From: Silene noctiflora
Taxonomy: Eukaryota; Streptophyta; Magnoliopsida; Caryophyllales; Caryophyllaceae
Assembly: GCA_009801015.1 (NCBI GenBank)
Contig: VHZZ01002178.1
Span: 46,043-68,545 of the forward strand
Reading direction: 5' to 3'
DNA: 22,503 nt
Part shown: positions 1 to 9,200 of the stretch, one piece after another
Layout of the letters: each line of letters starts with the position of its first letter
How positions within the stretch are numbered: position 1 is the first letter of the stretch
Notes under the pieces: generated by a model
The model's database searches: none
Told to the model about the DNA's origin: nothing
The model's input: only the letters and a program-made list of their open reading frames with translations
Translations under genes and position numbers: made by a program

Positions 1-200
1 TTTAATTAGTTTGATATTTAGTTTCTATTTAGTTTAGTTATTAGTTCATAATATCAAATCCTTTTATTTTGTCGACCTAACTTAACTATCTAGTAAAATC
101 ATTTAGTATTGCATTAGCTCCCCGTGATCCGACCCTCAAAGTGCTACACGACATCGTACACTTGCGAGGTATTTAAATAACTCATCATCCCTCTCGAAGG
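1..200 (+). repeat. Probable LTR-end remnant of a retrotransposon
   Basis: No gene is visible here. An AT-rich stretch (1-120) is followed by ctccccgtgatccgaccct and then cgtacacttgcgagg and actcatca. This order (CCCCGTG..TCGACC-like phrase, then GTACACTTGCG, then CATCA) is what I associate with the 3' half of LTRs of some plant Ty3/Gypsy elements. That rests on remembered sequence style, not on an alignment. No matching second LTR, primer-binding site or target duplication is seen, so the call is tentative. Its possible counterpart, resembling the first half of such an LTR, is at the far right edge of the window. Confidence 0.3.
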
Positions 201-238
201 AGGAGGCTTCTAGTAGTGAGGTACATGGCAATTCGATT

Positions 239-743
239 TTGAAGTTGATCTGGGGATTGATGGTGCCCCCAAAAGTTCGTGCTTTTCTTTGGCGTATGTG
301 TAACAGATTTACCAAGCTAAGTGGTGTTAATCTCCAAAAGAGGGTTAAAGATGTTGATCCTACTTGTTGTAGGTGTCGTGTTTCTATGAAAACCGATTGC
401 CATGCTCTTCTTCACTGTCCTTTTGTCAGGGGTATTTGGGGCACAGCGGGGTTGGACACGGAGGAATGAGACAGTTTTGTTGACTTGAAGGACTGGTTGC
501 TTCGGTTGTGTTCGAAGTTTGGGAAAATGGAAGTCGGTAGGGGGGCTATATTTGTTTGGGCAATTGGGAACGATAGGAACACCATTTTTCATGGCGGTGA
601 TGCGATGAAGGTGGTCTGGTTGGTGGAGCGAACTGAGAGGCTGTTTGCCTCGTAGGGGAGCTGGTATGTGGAGATGGGCGGACGTAAGGGAGGCTGTGGG
701 CCGATCACCGGAGCAGATGGGTTGCGCCGGAGATGGGTCATTG
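239..743 (+). pseudogene. LINE reverse-transcriptase zinc-binding domain (zf-RVT) plus linker, broken
   Basis: Translation from 239 gives the zf-RVT signature: KLIWGLMVPPKVRAFLWR, then CCRC about 25 residues later, then the H and C of HALLHCPFVRGIW. This domain lies C-terminal to reverse transcriptase in plant LINEs. A TGA at 467-469 interrupts it. The same frame then continues with a recognisable linker (WAIGNDRNTIFHG, resembling the usual IW..RN..F motif), followed by further stops at 653-655 and 742-744. There is no ATG start in this frame; the reverse transcriptase that should precede it is missing. Confident as a LINE fragment, not a host gene. Confidence 0.78.
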
Positions 744-744
744 A

Positions 745-1206
745 AAGATAAATGTTGATGGGGCTGTCCTCGCTTCGAGTGGGAGTGATATGGGAGTCGT
801 TGTGCGAGATTCCAAGGGTATGGTGAGGCGTGCTGGTGTTTCTCAAGTCCGGCAGCGATGGGAGCCGGATTTTGTCGAGGCAAAAGCGGCGTTGGTTGGT
901 TTGCAGCTTGCTCGGAAAATGGGTGTTGGTGTCGTGACCTTGGAGTCGGATTCTCTAAATTTAATTCGGGCCTTAAAAGCTAAAACCGTCTCGTGTTCTT
1001 ATTTGGGGAAGGTGGTGGCTGAAATCCTGAGGCTTGCGGATGCTTTCGAGGATGTACAATATAGTTTTATGGTACGAGGAGAGAACCAAGCTGCTCATAT
1101 GATGGTGCATTATTTGCCCATTGATTATTATATGAGTGTTTGGGTGGATTTGTGTCCGGATTTTATTGCGGATGTTGTAGCAGACGATTTTATGATGAAT
1201 GCTTAA
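745..1206 (+). pseudogene. LINE RNase H domain (RVT_3 type), terminal fragment
   Basis: The frame opens right after a stop at 742-744 and reads KINVDGAVLASG..MGVVVRDSKG, then VEAKAAL, then LESDSL, then RGENQAAHMM. These are the ordered RNase H landmarks (first Asp in VDGA, Glu in the EA.AL helix, second Asp in ESDS, then the N..AH motif). RNase H in plant LINEs removes the RNA strand of the RNA-DNA hybrid after reverse transcription. The ATG at 790 lies inside the domain, after the first catalytic Asp, so it is not a real start. The reading frame differs from that of the preceding zinc-binding part, so a frameshift separates them. Confidence 0.78.
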
Positions 1207-1288
1207 TATAACCAGGGTCTTACTTTCAAAAAAAAAAGTCACTTAACCAAGGCTATAATGGACAATTCACTATTTTCTATATTCTATA

Positions 1289-1796
1289 CTTCCTCCATTG
1301 CATTAGGTTATTTACATTTGCTTTTTGCACAAAGAATAAGAAATGTAAAAAAGTGGAGTATTCATATGCTTGGTTACAAACGTACCCTTATGTTACCCCT
1401 ACAACTTTTGCATTATTAATGAGGTGTGTGAAAATCATGAGGGTAGTATAGTCAATTAATTGATTAAAGGAATACGTAAACAACTACTTCATCCATTCAA
1501 CTTCACTCTACCACTATACTTTTTCACGTATGTCAACCTGTATTTTACGCGGTAAATATCGTTTACTACGCATTTGCAAAAATTATAAAAGTTAGATATT
1601 GTTAATGTACTTGTAAAGACGAATCGAACAAGATCCCACATAAATATATTTTCACTTATATATTGAGAGAAAATTGAAATTGAATGCTCACTTGTGAATA
1701 GTGTACAAAATAGAGTGTTAGAATGAAGTTGAATGGAGGAAGTATATGGAACAACTTAAATTGAAATACGTAAAGAATTCAATGGAGCGGAGGAAG
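1289..1796. mobile_element. Stowaway-like MITE, interrupted by a second MITE
   Basis: The left end reads CTTCCTCCATTGCATT after a TA. The right end, read on the other strand, is CTTCCTCCGCTCCATTGAA. These are imperfect terminal inverted repeats of the CTCCCTCC-like Stowaway (Tc1/mariner) type. A second element with its own ends occupies 1487-1742, so the outer element was about 250 bp before that insertion. The TA expected on the right has decayed to TC, which lowers confidence. No protein is encoded. Confidence 0.5.
1487..1742 (+). mobile_element. 256-bp Stowaway-like MITE (copy A)
   Basis: Flanked by TA on both sides (1485-1486 and 1743-1744), with terminal inverted repeats CTTCATCCATTCAACTTCAC on the left and, on the other strand, CTTCCTCCATTCAACTTCAT on the right. 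It aligns over its full length with the reverse complement of the element at 4886-5143, for example in the shared interior pieces AGATATTGTTAATG / AGATATTTTTAATG and GAGAGAAAATTGAAATT. TA duplications and CTYCCTCC ends are typical of Tc1/mariner-derived MITEs. Non-coding. Confidence 0.82.
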
Positions 1797-1891
1797 TCTT
1801 TTGAAATAGAAAAATTAATTTGGAATAAATAGATTGAATATAAAAATTACAAAAAAAAAAGACAATAAAAGTGGAATAAAAAGAGCAAAGC

Positions 1892-2043
1892 AGCTTGTGA
1901 CGGACACCATCTGTCACAAGCTGAAGACGGATAGTGCCCCTTTCACAATAAGGAAAGTGAGGGAGAAATGGAATATCTCATAAATAGGGTTACTTGCATA
2001 TTGTGAGAGGGGCATTATTCAACTTAAAACGGATAATGCCCGT
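1892..2043 (-). mobile_element. Foldback MITE of the GACGGATAGTG family
   Basis: Starts GCTTGTGACGGACACCATCT and continues with GAAGACGGATAGTGCCCC, then a spacer, then TTGTGAGAGGGGCATTAT. It matches the reverse complement of the two foldback units at 15257-15640, including the spacer ..GGGAGAAATGGA. The right arm has lost part of the palindrome, so this is a decayed copy. Long arms that can pair over about 50-60 bp are the hallmark of the family. No target duplication was resolved. Confidence 0.65.
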
Positions 2044-2250
2044 GTTTAATAAAAAATTGTATAAAAAGAGTATCCACAATGGGAATGTCTTTGACTCTCT
2101 AAAATAACACAAATAGGATTATATATCCAGTTGTATATAAGCATTGTACAACCAAGGTATAAGAATCCGAGCTTATATGCATTTTTTCTGAGCTAATGCA
2201 AAGTTCATATTTTTAATGTATTAATGGATTAGATCAGATACTTTCTAATA
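2044..2250. other. AT-rich intergenic stretch without a gene
   Basis: No coding potential is seen. The phrase GAGTATCCACAATGGGAATG at 2068-2087 resembles an hAT-type MITE end, but no matching second end was found nearby. The rest is AT-rich sequence with no recognisable motif. Confidence 0.4.
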
Positions 2251-2611
2251 AGAGTATACACATTGAAGAGGAGGTCCCCTTCCCCTCTTTCATTTTTTCT
2301 AATTTTTTAATTGGACAAAATATTTTCTTTTTTTTTTGTCTCACTTTCCAATTTCTTCCTCTCTTTTCCTCTACATCAAAGATGATGATTAATTCCTCTA
2401 CTTTTCACCTTTTAAGTAGGACCCCACCTCAATTTTTCTCGTTTATATGGCACAAGGCCAAGACAAAGACATCCTCTATAAATGGAGGATGTCTTCCTCT
2501 TCCTCTTAAAAAAGGATGCAAAGAGGATGTTGCCACATTGAAGTTGACATCCTCTTAGCAATTTTTCTTTCATCTAAGAGGATTGTCAATCCTCTTCAAT
2601 ATGAATGCTCT
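2251..2611. mobile_element. Non-autonomous DNA transposon (MITE), about 361 bp
   Basis: The left end reads AGAGTATACACATTGAAGAG. The right end on the other strand reads AGAGCATTCATATTGAAGAG: 16 of 20 positions agree. The interior is rich in CCTCTT and AAGAGG blocks that form further inverted repeats. One of these hairpins, around 2471-2490, contains TATAAATG, which looks like a TATA box about 500 bp upstream of the next start codon. A clear 8-bp target duplication was not found, so superfamily (hAT is my guess) is open. Confidence 0.6.
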
Positions 2612-2987
2612 AAAGCTTATATTCTTTAATATAAAGCTTGAATAGTTGTATAGTCCAGAAATTGCTAAAATAAGTGCCTTATCCGGCCCCATATCCACCA
2701 ATCAACTTTTTATTTTCTCAGTCTGCTACTCCGACTCATCAACTTCTTTTTTTCTTCTTTTTGAGTGAAAAAAATATTCCTCCATGTTTTCATCTCCATT
2801 TTCAACAAATATCACTTTCCTTCATCTTCATCAAAGGTTAACAATCGGAAATTGATAAGCGCGTATCAATTAACGATTCACACCCTAGGTGAGCGAATAA
2901 TGTAACCCTGGTTTCAAGTACTATGTATAAGACGCAGTATATAGCGACGCTAGCAAAGTGAAATATTGCCCCAGGCCCCCCGGAGCA
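2612..2987 (+). promoter_or_regulatory. Upstream/5'-leader region of the ankyrin gene
   Basis: No coding sequence of its own. It contains pyrimidine-rich runs (2735-2760, 2790-2840) of the kind common in plant 5' leaders. No convincing TATA box lies close to the start codon at 2988; the nearest good TATA-like string is inside the MITE at 2477-2484. The transcription start cannot be placed from sequence alone. Confidence 0.3.
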
Positions 2988-3213
2988 ATGTCGAATGAAA
3001 GCGCATCATCGGAAATAGTTGATATCACTCCATCTGAAATAGCTTGCCCGGAAATAGTTGCTAATATATCACCATCAGAAACGGCTGGCCTGGAAATAGT
3101 TGCTGATATTTCACCATCTGAAATAGCCTCCCCGGAAATAGCTGTCGATATTTCAGCATCTGGAATAGATGATATTGCACTTAAAAAAGATGATAAACTT
3201 GAGGAGGATCAAG
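2988..3213 (+). CDS. Ankyrin/PGG gene, exon 1 (repeat-bearing N-terminus)
   Basis: Begins with ATG at 2988 (purine at -3) and ends at the donor AAG|GTATAA. It encodes 75 residues plus one base of the next codon. An in-frame GTG at 2958 was not used because plant nuclear genes start at ATG. Most of the exon is a tandem repeat of a 14-residue unit (see separate entry), ending in an acidic tail [10 protein letters not shown]. The N-terminus of this family varies greatly, so exon 1 is the least certain exon; it depends on the phase-1 join into exon 2, which gives [17 protein letters not shown]. Confidence 0.75.
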
Positions 3214-6200
3214 GTATAATTGATTCAATTGCTTTGATATATACTTACTTCTCTTTCGTACTACTTTGGTTTCAACATATTCTTTACATTTTATTAAAAT
3301 ACTCCTCATATATACACCGAAAAGGTCACATGTTCGAATCCCCTCCGTGTATGTTAAATCATATTCTGATTCATAATCCCCTACTTTGGTAGCTATTTAG
3401 CTTACTGTTGCACATGTCGCCCTGGTTCAGATTCGGACAGAGTTTATGTCGACCGTGGTGATCTGCTTAGGGCTGCTCTGGATGGCGATTGGGAGAAGAT
3501 AATAGAGCTGGTAACATACGATCCGTCCTGGCTCCACAAAGGAATTGCACAGTGGGGAGATTCAATTCTTCACATGGCAGTAATCGACTCGAAATTCGAG
3601 GCTGTTGAAGCACTGATTGAAATTGATCCGAGTTCCCTTAGGTACACCAACAACAATAGCAACACTGCATTCTTTATTGCTGCTTCACGCGGACAGGTTG
3701 AGATTGCAGAGCTAATGATGGAGTACGATGAAGAATTACCACACATTCGAGGTGACAGAAGGATGTCCCCGCTTCATAAAGCGGTTATTAATAATCGTCG
3801 GGATATGGTAAACTACCTACTTATGGTAACCGATGACAACAGGCTGTTTAACACGGACCGCATTGAGATTCTTATATGGTCCATTACTCATGATTTATTT
3901 GGTAAGTACTTATCTATCCCTTCATTTGTTTAACTATTTTAACATCTTATTCATTTGTCTACTTTTATATATTAGGAATATATATAATATATTTGAAAGG
4001 TAAGTTAATCATTCACGTAACCTTTTATTTCGCTTGTTATCCAATAATAGAGGTGCCTGTTGGGTTGGGCCGGGCATGGCCGGGCCACAGGCTGCCTCGG
4101 GCTGGGCTGGGCTGGGCAGCCCAGGCACATGAGGGCCGAGCTGGTCAGGCTAGTTTTGTGTAGCAGTGTAGCACTAGCCGAGCCCACTGAGTAGCGGGTC
4201 AATGCCGGACCATGGCAGGCTTTGATACTCCCTCCTATTCTGCTCTAGTTCCCCCATTCTTTTTTCATGCTAATCGGGTTTTGTTCCCTTTTTCATTCAA
4301 TTTTATGTGGGGTAGGGTGTTTTGTGTAGTTCAAATTCATTTCCTTAATTTTTGTGTAAAAAGAAAAGAGAACAATAGGCTAATTAGGAGGGAGTATAAT
4401 TTTTTTTGTCTTTGGATCGCTCGCCGAGGAAGTTGCGACACTAGCCCGGCCCGAGGAGATATACGGGATTGGGCTTAGTGTTGGTCGGGCTGCTCGATGT
4501 TGGTCCACGAAGCCCGGTTGCTACTCAATAGCAATCCACTCACTCTCTTCTCGATCTTTGTGGAAAAAATAAAGATAAGTAAATGACCTAGATAGAGGGA
4601 GTTACTTTCCAGGTTTATATTACTTGAATAAGTATAAAATCTATGTTACACACTTACACTCGTTAAGTTTTCATTGAGGCTTAGTGCAAAAAAAAAAAAA
4701 AAAAGTAAAAAAAAAAGATAAAGGTACAATAAGTTCTTTTTATTGCTTCTAAGTTGGACCTAGAACATGACAAAACCGGAACTAACATGATTACCCCCAC
4801 TCAACCCAAACTTTTGACCAAACATTAACCCATCTAAAATGAACCAATCAAAAATAATTCAAATTGACCCAAAATTACTAAAATACTTCCTCCATTCACC
4901 TCTACTCTACCTATTTCATTTTTTTACACTATTCACAAATAAGTATTTAATTTCAATTTTCTCTCAATACATACGTGAAAGTATATTTATGTGGGGTCTT
5001 GTTTGATTCGTCTTTAAGAGGTCATTAAAAATATCTAACTTTTATAATTTTTTCAAATACGTAACTAACAATATTTAGCGCTTAAAACGAACGTTGACAA
5101 ACGTGAAAAAATAAAGTGGTAGAGTGGAGTTGAATGGAGGAAGTAACAGTTTAGGGGTCGTTTGGTTTAAAGTAACGGAATGGACTATGATACCATAGAG
5201 GTATGGAGTTAGAACCTCATACTTGCTGACAAGTGTTTGGTTCGATCTTGGAATGGATTGAGTATAGAAATAGGGTGAAATGGATTTAAAACTTGGGTGT
5301 ATACATGAGTATGAGATTCTAAGGGGTTGAAATGAAGTTAGTATCCATTGGCTATCGAACTCCATTCCAAAACCCTTCAACTAAACACTAGAATGTATTG
5401 AATCCATTCCAAAAGCTCCAATTTCATGACAAATTGATAATATACACACACATTTTAGTGTTGAATAACCAACATATTATCCGATCCAAAATGAAGTGTA
5501 TAAACCTATGATGAACATATATTCTCACATTGGTAAAATGACATACTCTTTCTATAGGAATTGGTTCTAAAGTAAAATTTCCTGGACTTATAATGCGGAC
5601 TTCTCTTATCAATTTGGGTATGTCAACTAGAGATCAGATGGTTCAAGTCCATTGACTCTTCCCAACCCGGTCGATTTTTACATGGGCTTCGGCCTTAAAA
5701 TAAGGCTACAAAAAACCGATGCACGACCCATGTAGCCTGATGTGTTTGTTGGGCCAACTATGGGCAATATTGTAGCCCAAATTTTGGCCCGGCACGCATA
5801 GTATTTTGATTAAGAAATATTATTTTGCAAATTAATTAGGGTTTGGATCGATTAAATAAACCTGAACGCTTAGCCGGTGTGTGCTGAAGTAGAATGAGTA
5901 GATTTGAATGAACGGGTTTGAAATTAGTAAACTTGCAGTGGAATTAGCGGAATTTGTGATTGTGATTGAAAGGCAATGTGAGGTTGCTGTTTGTATTTGA
6001 GTGAATAACATGTGATTGTAACACAAAAAAGAGTCTTATTCTAATCTCGCAAGATTAAACACAAGTTCACAAGTTTAACAAACTCTAAACTTTATTGAAT
6101 TCTGAAAATAAGCTGAAAAATAAGGTCGCAAATCGGCCTTATTGGCCTTATTTATAGTCCTACTCGAAGTCAACAATCTGTCCCGAACTCTAATTCCTTA

Positions 6201-9200
6201 ACTTGTGTAAAAAGCTAACTAACTCTTCCCTAAACTAAATAGGAAACTTATTAGATAATTAAATACTAAAATAGAATTTAAGAAACTAATAATACCTACT
6301 AGGATTAGGAAATATTACCTACTAGGATTAGGAAATTTAGAGTTTCCTAATTTTATTCGAAAACTAATAACAATAATAAACTAATTAGTACTCCACACGT
6401 CAGCTACACGTTTACGGTCAACATTGTCACATAATTCGAAACCCATTTTGAAATCTTCGGTAATTTGAGTTACATTTCGACTAATGGGCACTTCATTTTT
6501 GCTATCTTCCAATGCTCTCGCATAATTCCCTCGTTCTTTTTAAGAATTTGACCTCAAATTTCCGTCATCGAGATACGGTGATAGATCTCCCACATTGAAA
6601 GTCGCGCTAACTTCTCCATACTCACTTGGAAAATCCAGCTTGTAAGCATTCGAACCATAGCATTCTAGGACTTTGAACGGACCATGAGCTCTCGGCATTA
6701 GCTAATTCTTGCTTTTAGATGGAAATCGTTCTTTTCTTATCACAAGATCTCCTACCTTGAACACGGGTTGTTTTCGATGCTTGTTCGCTTTCTCCGTGTA
6801 TTTTGCATTTGCGTTTTTTATTTGAGCTCTCACTTACTCACAAGTTCTAAGGAATGGAGCCTGTCTTTCCTTTGCTTCGAAACTCATGAGATTATTCTTT
6901 GGAATCGGAATCAAGTCAATAGGTAAGAATGGATTGACTCCGTAGACTATTTCGAATGGTGCTCGTCTTGTAGTAACAGATGGAGTTCGATTGTAAGCAA
7001 ACTCGGTATGTGCGAGTTTAACATCCCAATCCTTTATACTTTTGCTAACTAATCCTCTTAACAAACTTCCAAGAGTGCGATTAGTTACTTCCGTCTAACC
7101 ATGTGTTTGTGGATGGTGAGAAGCATTGAACAGTAACTTAGTTCCCATTAAACGCCATAACGTTTTCTACAAATAACTAAGAAACTTCACATCTCGATCC
7201 GATACAATGGTAAGTGGAATCCNATGTAACCGAACCACTTCTTTGTAATATAGATCAACGACATTAGTAGCATCATCGGTTTTATGACAAGGAATAAAAT
7301 GAGCCATCTTCGAAAACCGATCAACAACAACCGTTATTGAGTTCTTACCACGCCGAGTTCTTGGCAATCCGAGTATAAAATCCTTACTAACCTCGCTCCA
7401 TGGGGGCTTTGGGACAGGTAAAGGCGTATATAACCCCTTATTGATCGAACTCTTCGCCTTTTGACACACAACGCACTTTGTTTCTATGTCTTAGCACATC
7501 TTTGATCATCTTTGGCCAATAAAAGTGTTCACTTACAATGTCGTAAGTCTTATTAGAATCGAAGTGACCAGCTATCGCTCCTCCATGAACTTCTCGAATA
7601 AGCAACTCCTGAATCGAACTTTGTGGAATGCAAAGTCGATTTCCCTTGAATAAAAGCCCATCTTGTAATGTATAAGCAACCAGTAGGCTTAATCAACTCC
7701 TTAGAAAACGACGGATCAGCCTTGTACAACCCCTTAATCTGTTCGAATCCCAATAATATTGCATCGAGCTCAACCAACAAACAATGCCTCCTCGAAAGCG
7801 CATCAGCTACAACATTTGAACTCCTCGTCTTATACTTTGATGAGAAAGTAAAAGATTGCAAAAATTCGACCCATTTGGCTTGCCTTGGATTCAACTTTTG
7901 CTGCCCATGTATATGCTTAAGAGCCTCGTGATCACAATGTAACCTAAACGGCTTTGGTCGCAAATAGTGACTCCAATGGTCTAATACTCTCACAATGGCA
8001 TATAATTCTTTGTCGTAAGTTGAGTAGTTCAACCTTGCACTGAAATAAGAAATAGGCTGCTTTTCTTTCACGAATACGGCACCCATTCCTCGCATCACAT
8101 TCGACCTTAAACAACTTGTTGAAATTAGGAAGTGCTAAAACAGGTCCAGAACACAACTTACCTTTCACGTCTTCGAACGCCTTTTTGGGCGCTAGTAGTC
8201 CACACGAATTCCCCTTTCTTGGTCAGCTTAATCGCCTATAGAATGATGCTAGCCCATGGAAACTTCGCACCTCTGTAGTCGATTTAGGAACTGGCCAGGC
8301 CTGGATTGCCTCCCTTTGATGGGTCCATACTCACGCCATCTTTGCCCACAATGTAACCAAGAAACACCACACTCGTCACCATAAACGTGCACTTCTCAAG
8401 CTTACCAAATAACTTCTCTGCCCTAAGATATTGCTTGTGCTCTTCTTCATTCTTGCTGTAAGTCAGATGTAAATCAGAATATCATCGAGATATACAACCA
8501 TGAACTTGTTAAGGAAAGGCCTTAACACTTCAATCATAAGCCTCATAAACGAGCTAGGAGCGTTACATAGACCAAATGGCATCGCGAGTCATTCATATAA
8601 CCCCTGTTTTGTTTTGAATGCCGTCTTCCACTCATCTCCCTCTCGAATCCTCATCTGATGATAACCACTTCGTAAATCAAGTTTAGAGAAAACACACGAA
8701 TCAGAAAGTTTGTCTAAAATATCGAAGTCTTGGCATCGAAAAGCGATACTTGATTGTAATGTTGTTCACTGACCTACTCTCTAATACACATTCGCTTCTA
8801 ATAACGTCGCTTCTAATAACGCTGGTACTCCACACGGACTCAAGCTCTCTTGTACATACCCTCGATGAATTAGTTCCTGTACTTGCCTCTGTAATTCTTT
8901 AGCTTCCTCGGGATTACACCGATAAGATGGTTTGTTAGGCAATGCAGCTCCGGGAATCAAGTCAATGTGATGTTCAATTCACTGGTTTGTTAGGCAATGT
9001 AGCTCCGGGAATCAAGTTAATGCAATGTTCAACAAACTGCAAGGGAGGTAACCCATATGGTAGCTCCTCGGGAAACCCATCCATGAACTCATCAAGTATT
9101 CCATACACTCTTGGCGGTTACTCTCACCAACGGATTCCAAGTCTTGGACAATAAGCTCATTTTCCTTAGTGAGGACCTCCTCTACTTCTCTTGTTTCTAA

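Larger units (their letters stand above)
226..1237 (+). mobile_element. 5'-truncated LINE (non-LTR retrotransposon) 3' end with poly-A tail
   Basis: The segment carries, in the correct order, the last two domains of a plant LINE ORF2: the zinc-binding domain that follows reverse transcriptase, a linker, and an RNase H domain. It ends in a run of ten A at 1228-1237, 22 bp after the last stop. A truncated 5' end and a 3' poly-A tail are typical of LINE insertion by target-primed reverse transcription. No target-site duplication could be found around it. At least three in-frame stops and one frameshift make it dead. The same two domains also occur in host-annotated 'putative ribonuclease H protein' genes, which are generally LINE derivatives. 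Confidence 0.8.

Noticed and set aside
317-883. 188-codon open frame on the - strand
   Set aside because: It is antisense to the LINE zinc-binding and RNase H regions, which have clear family motifs; its own protein has no recognisable domain.
3320-3360. tRNA gene
   Set aside because: Only the T-loop/B-box phrase is present; no acceptor stem, D-arm or anticodon arm can be built around it.
4212-4478. 88-codon frame on the + strand
   Set aside because: It crosses both ends of a TA-flanked Stowaway MITE and the GC-rich element, so it is a chance frame.
7668-7931. 87-codon + strand frame in the Ty3/Gypsy element
   Set aside because: Antisense to RNase H, which has the expected ordered motifs on the other strand.
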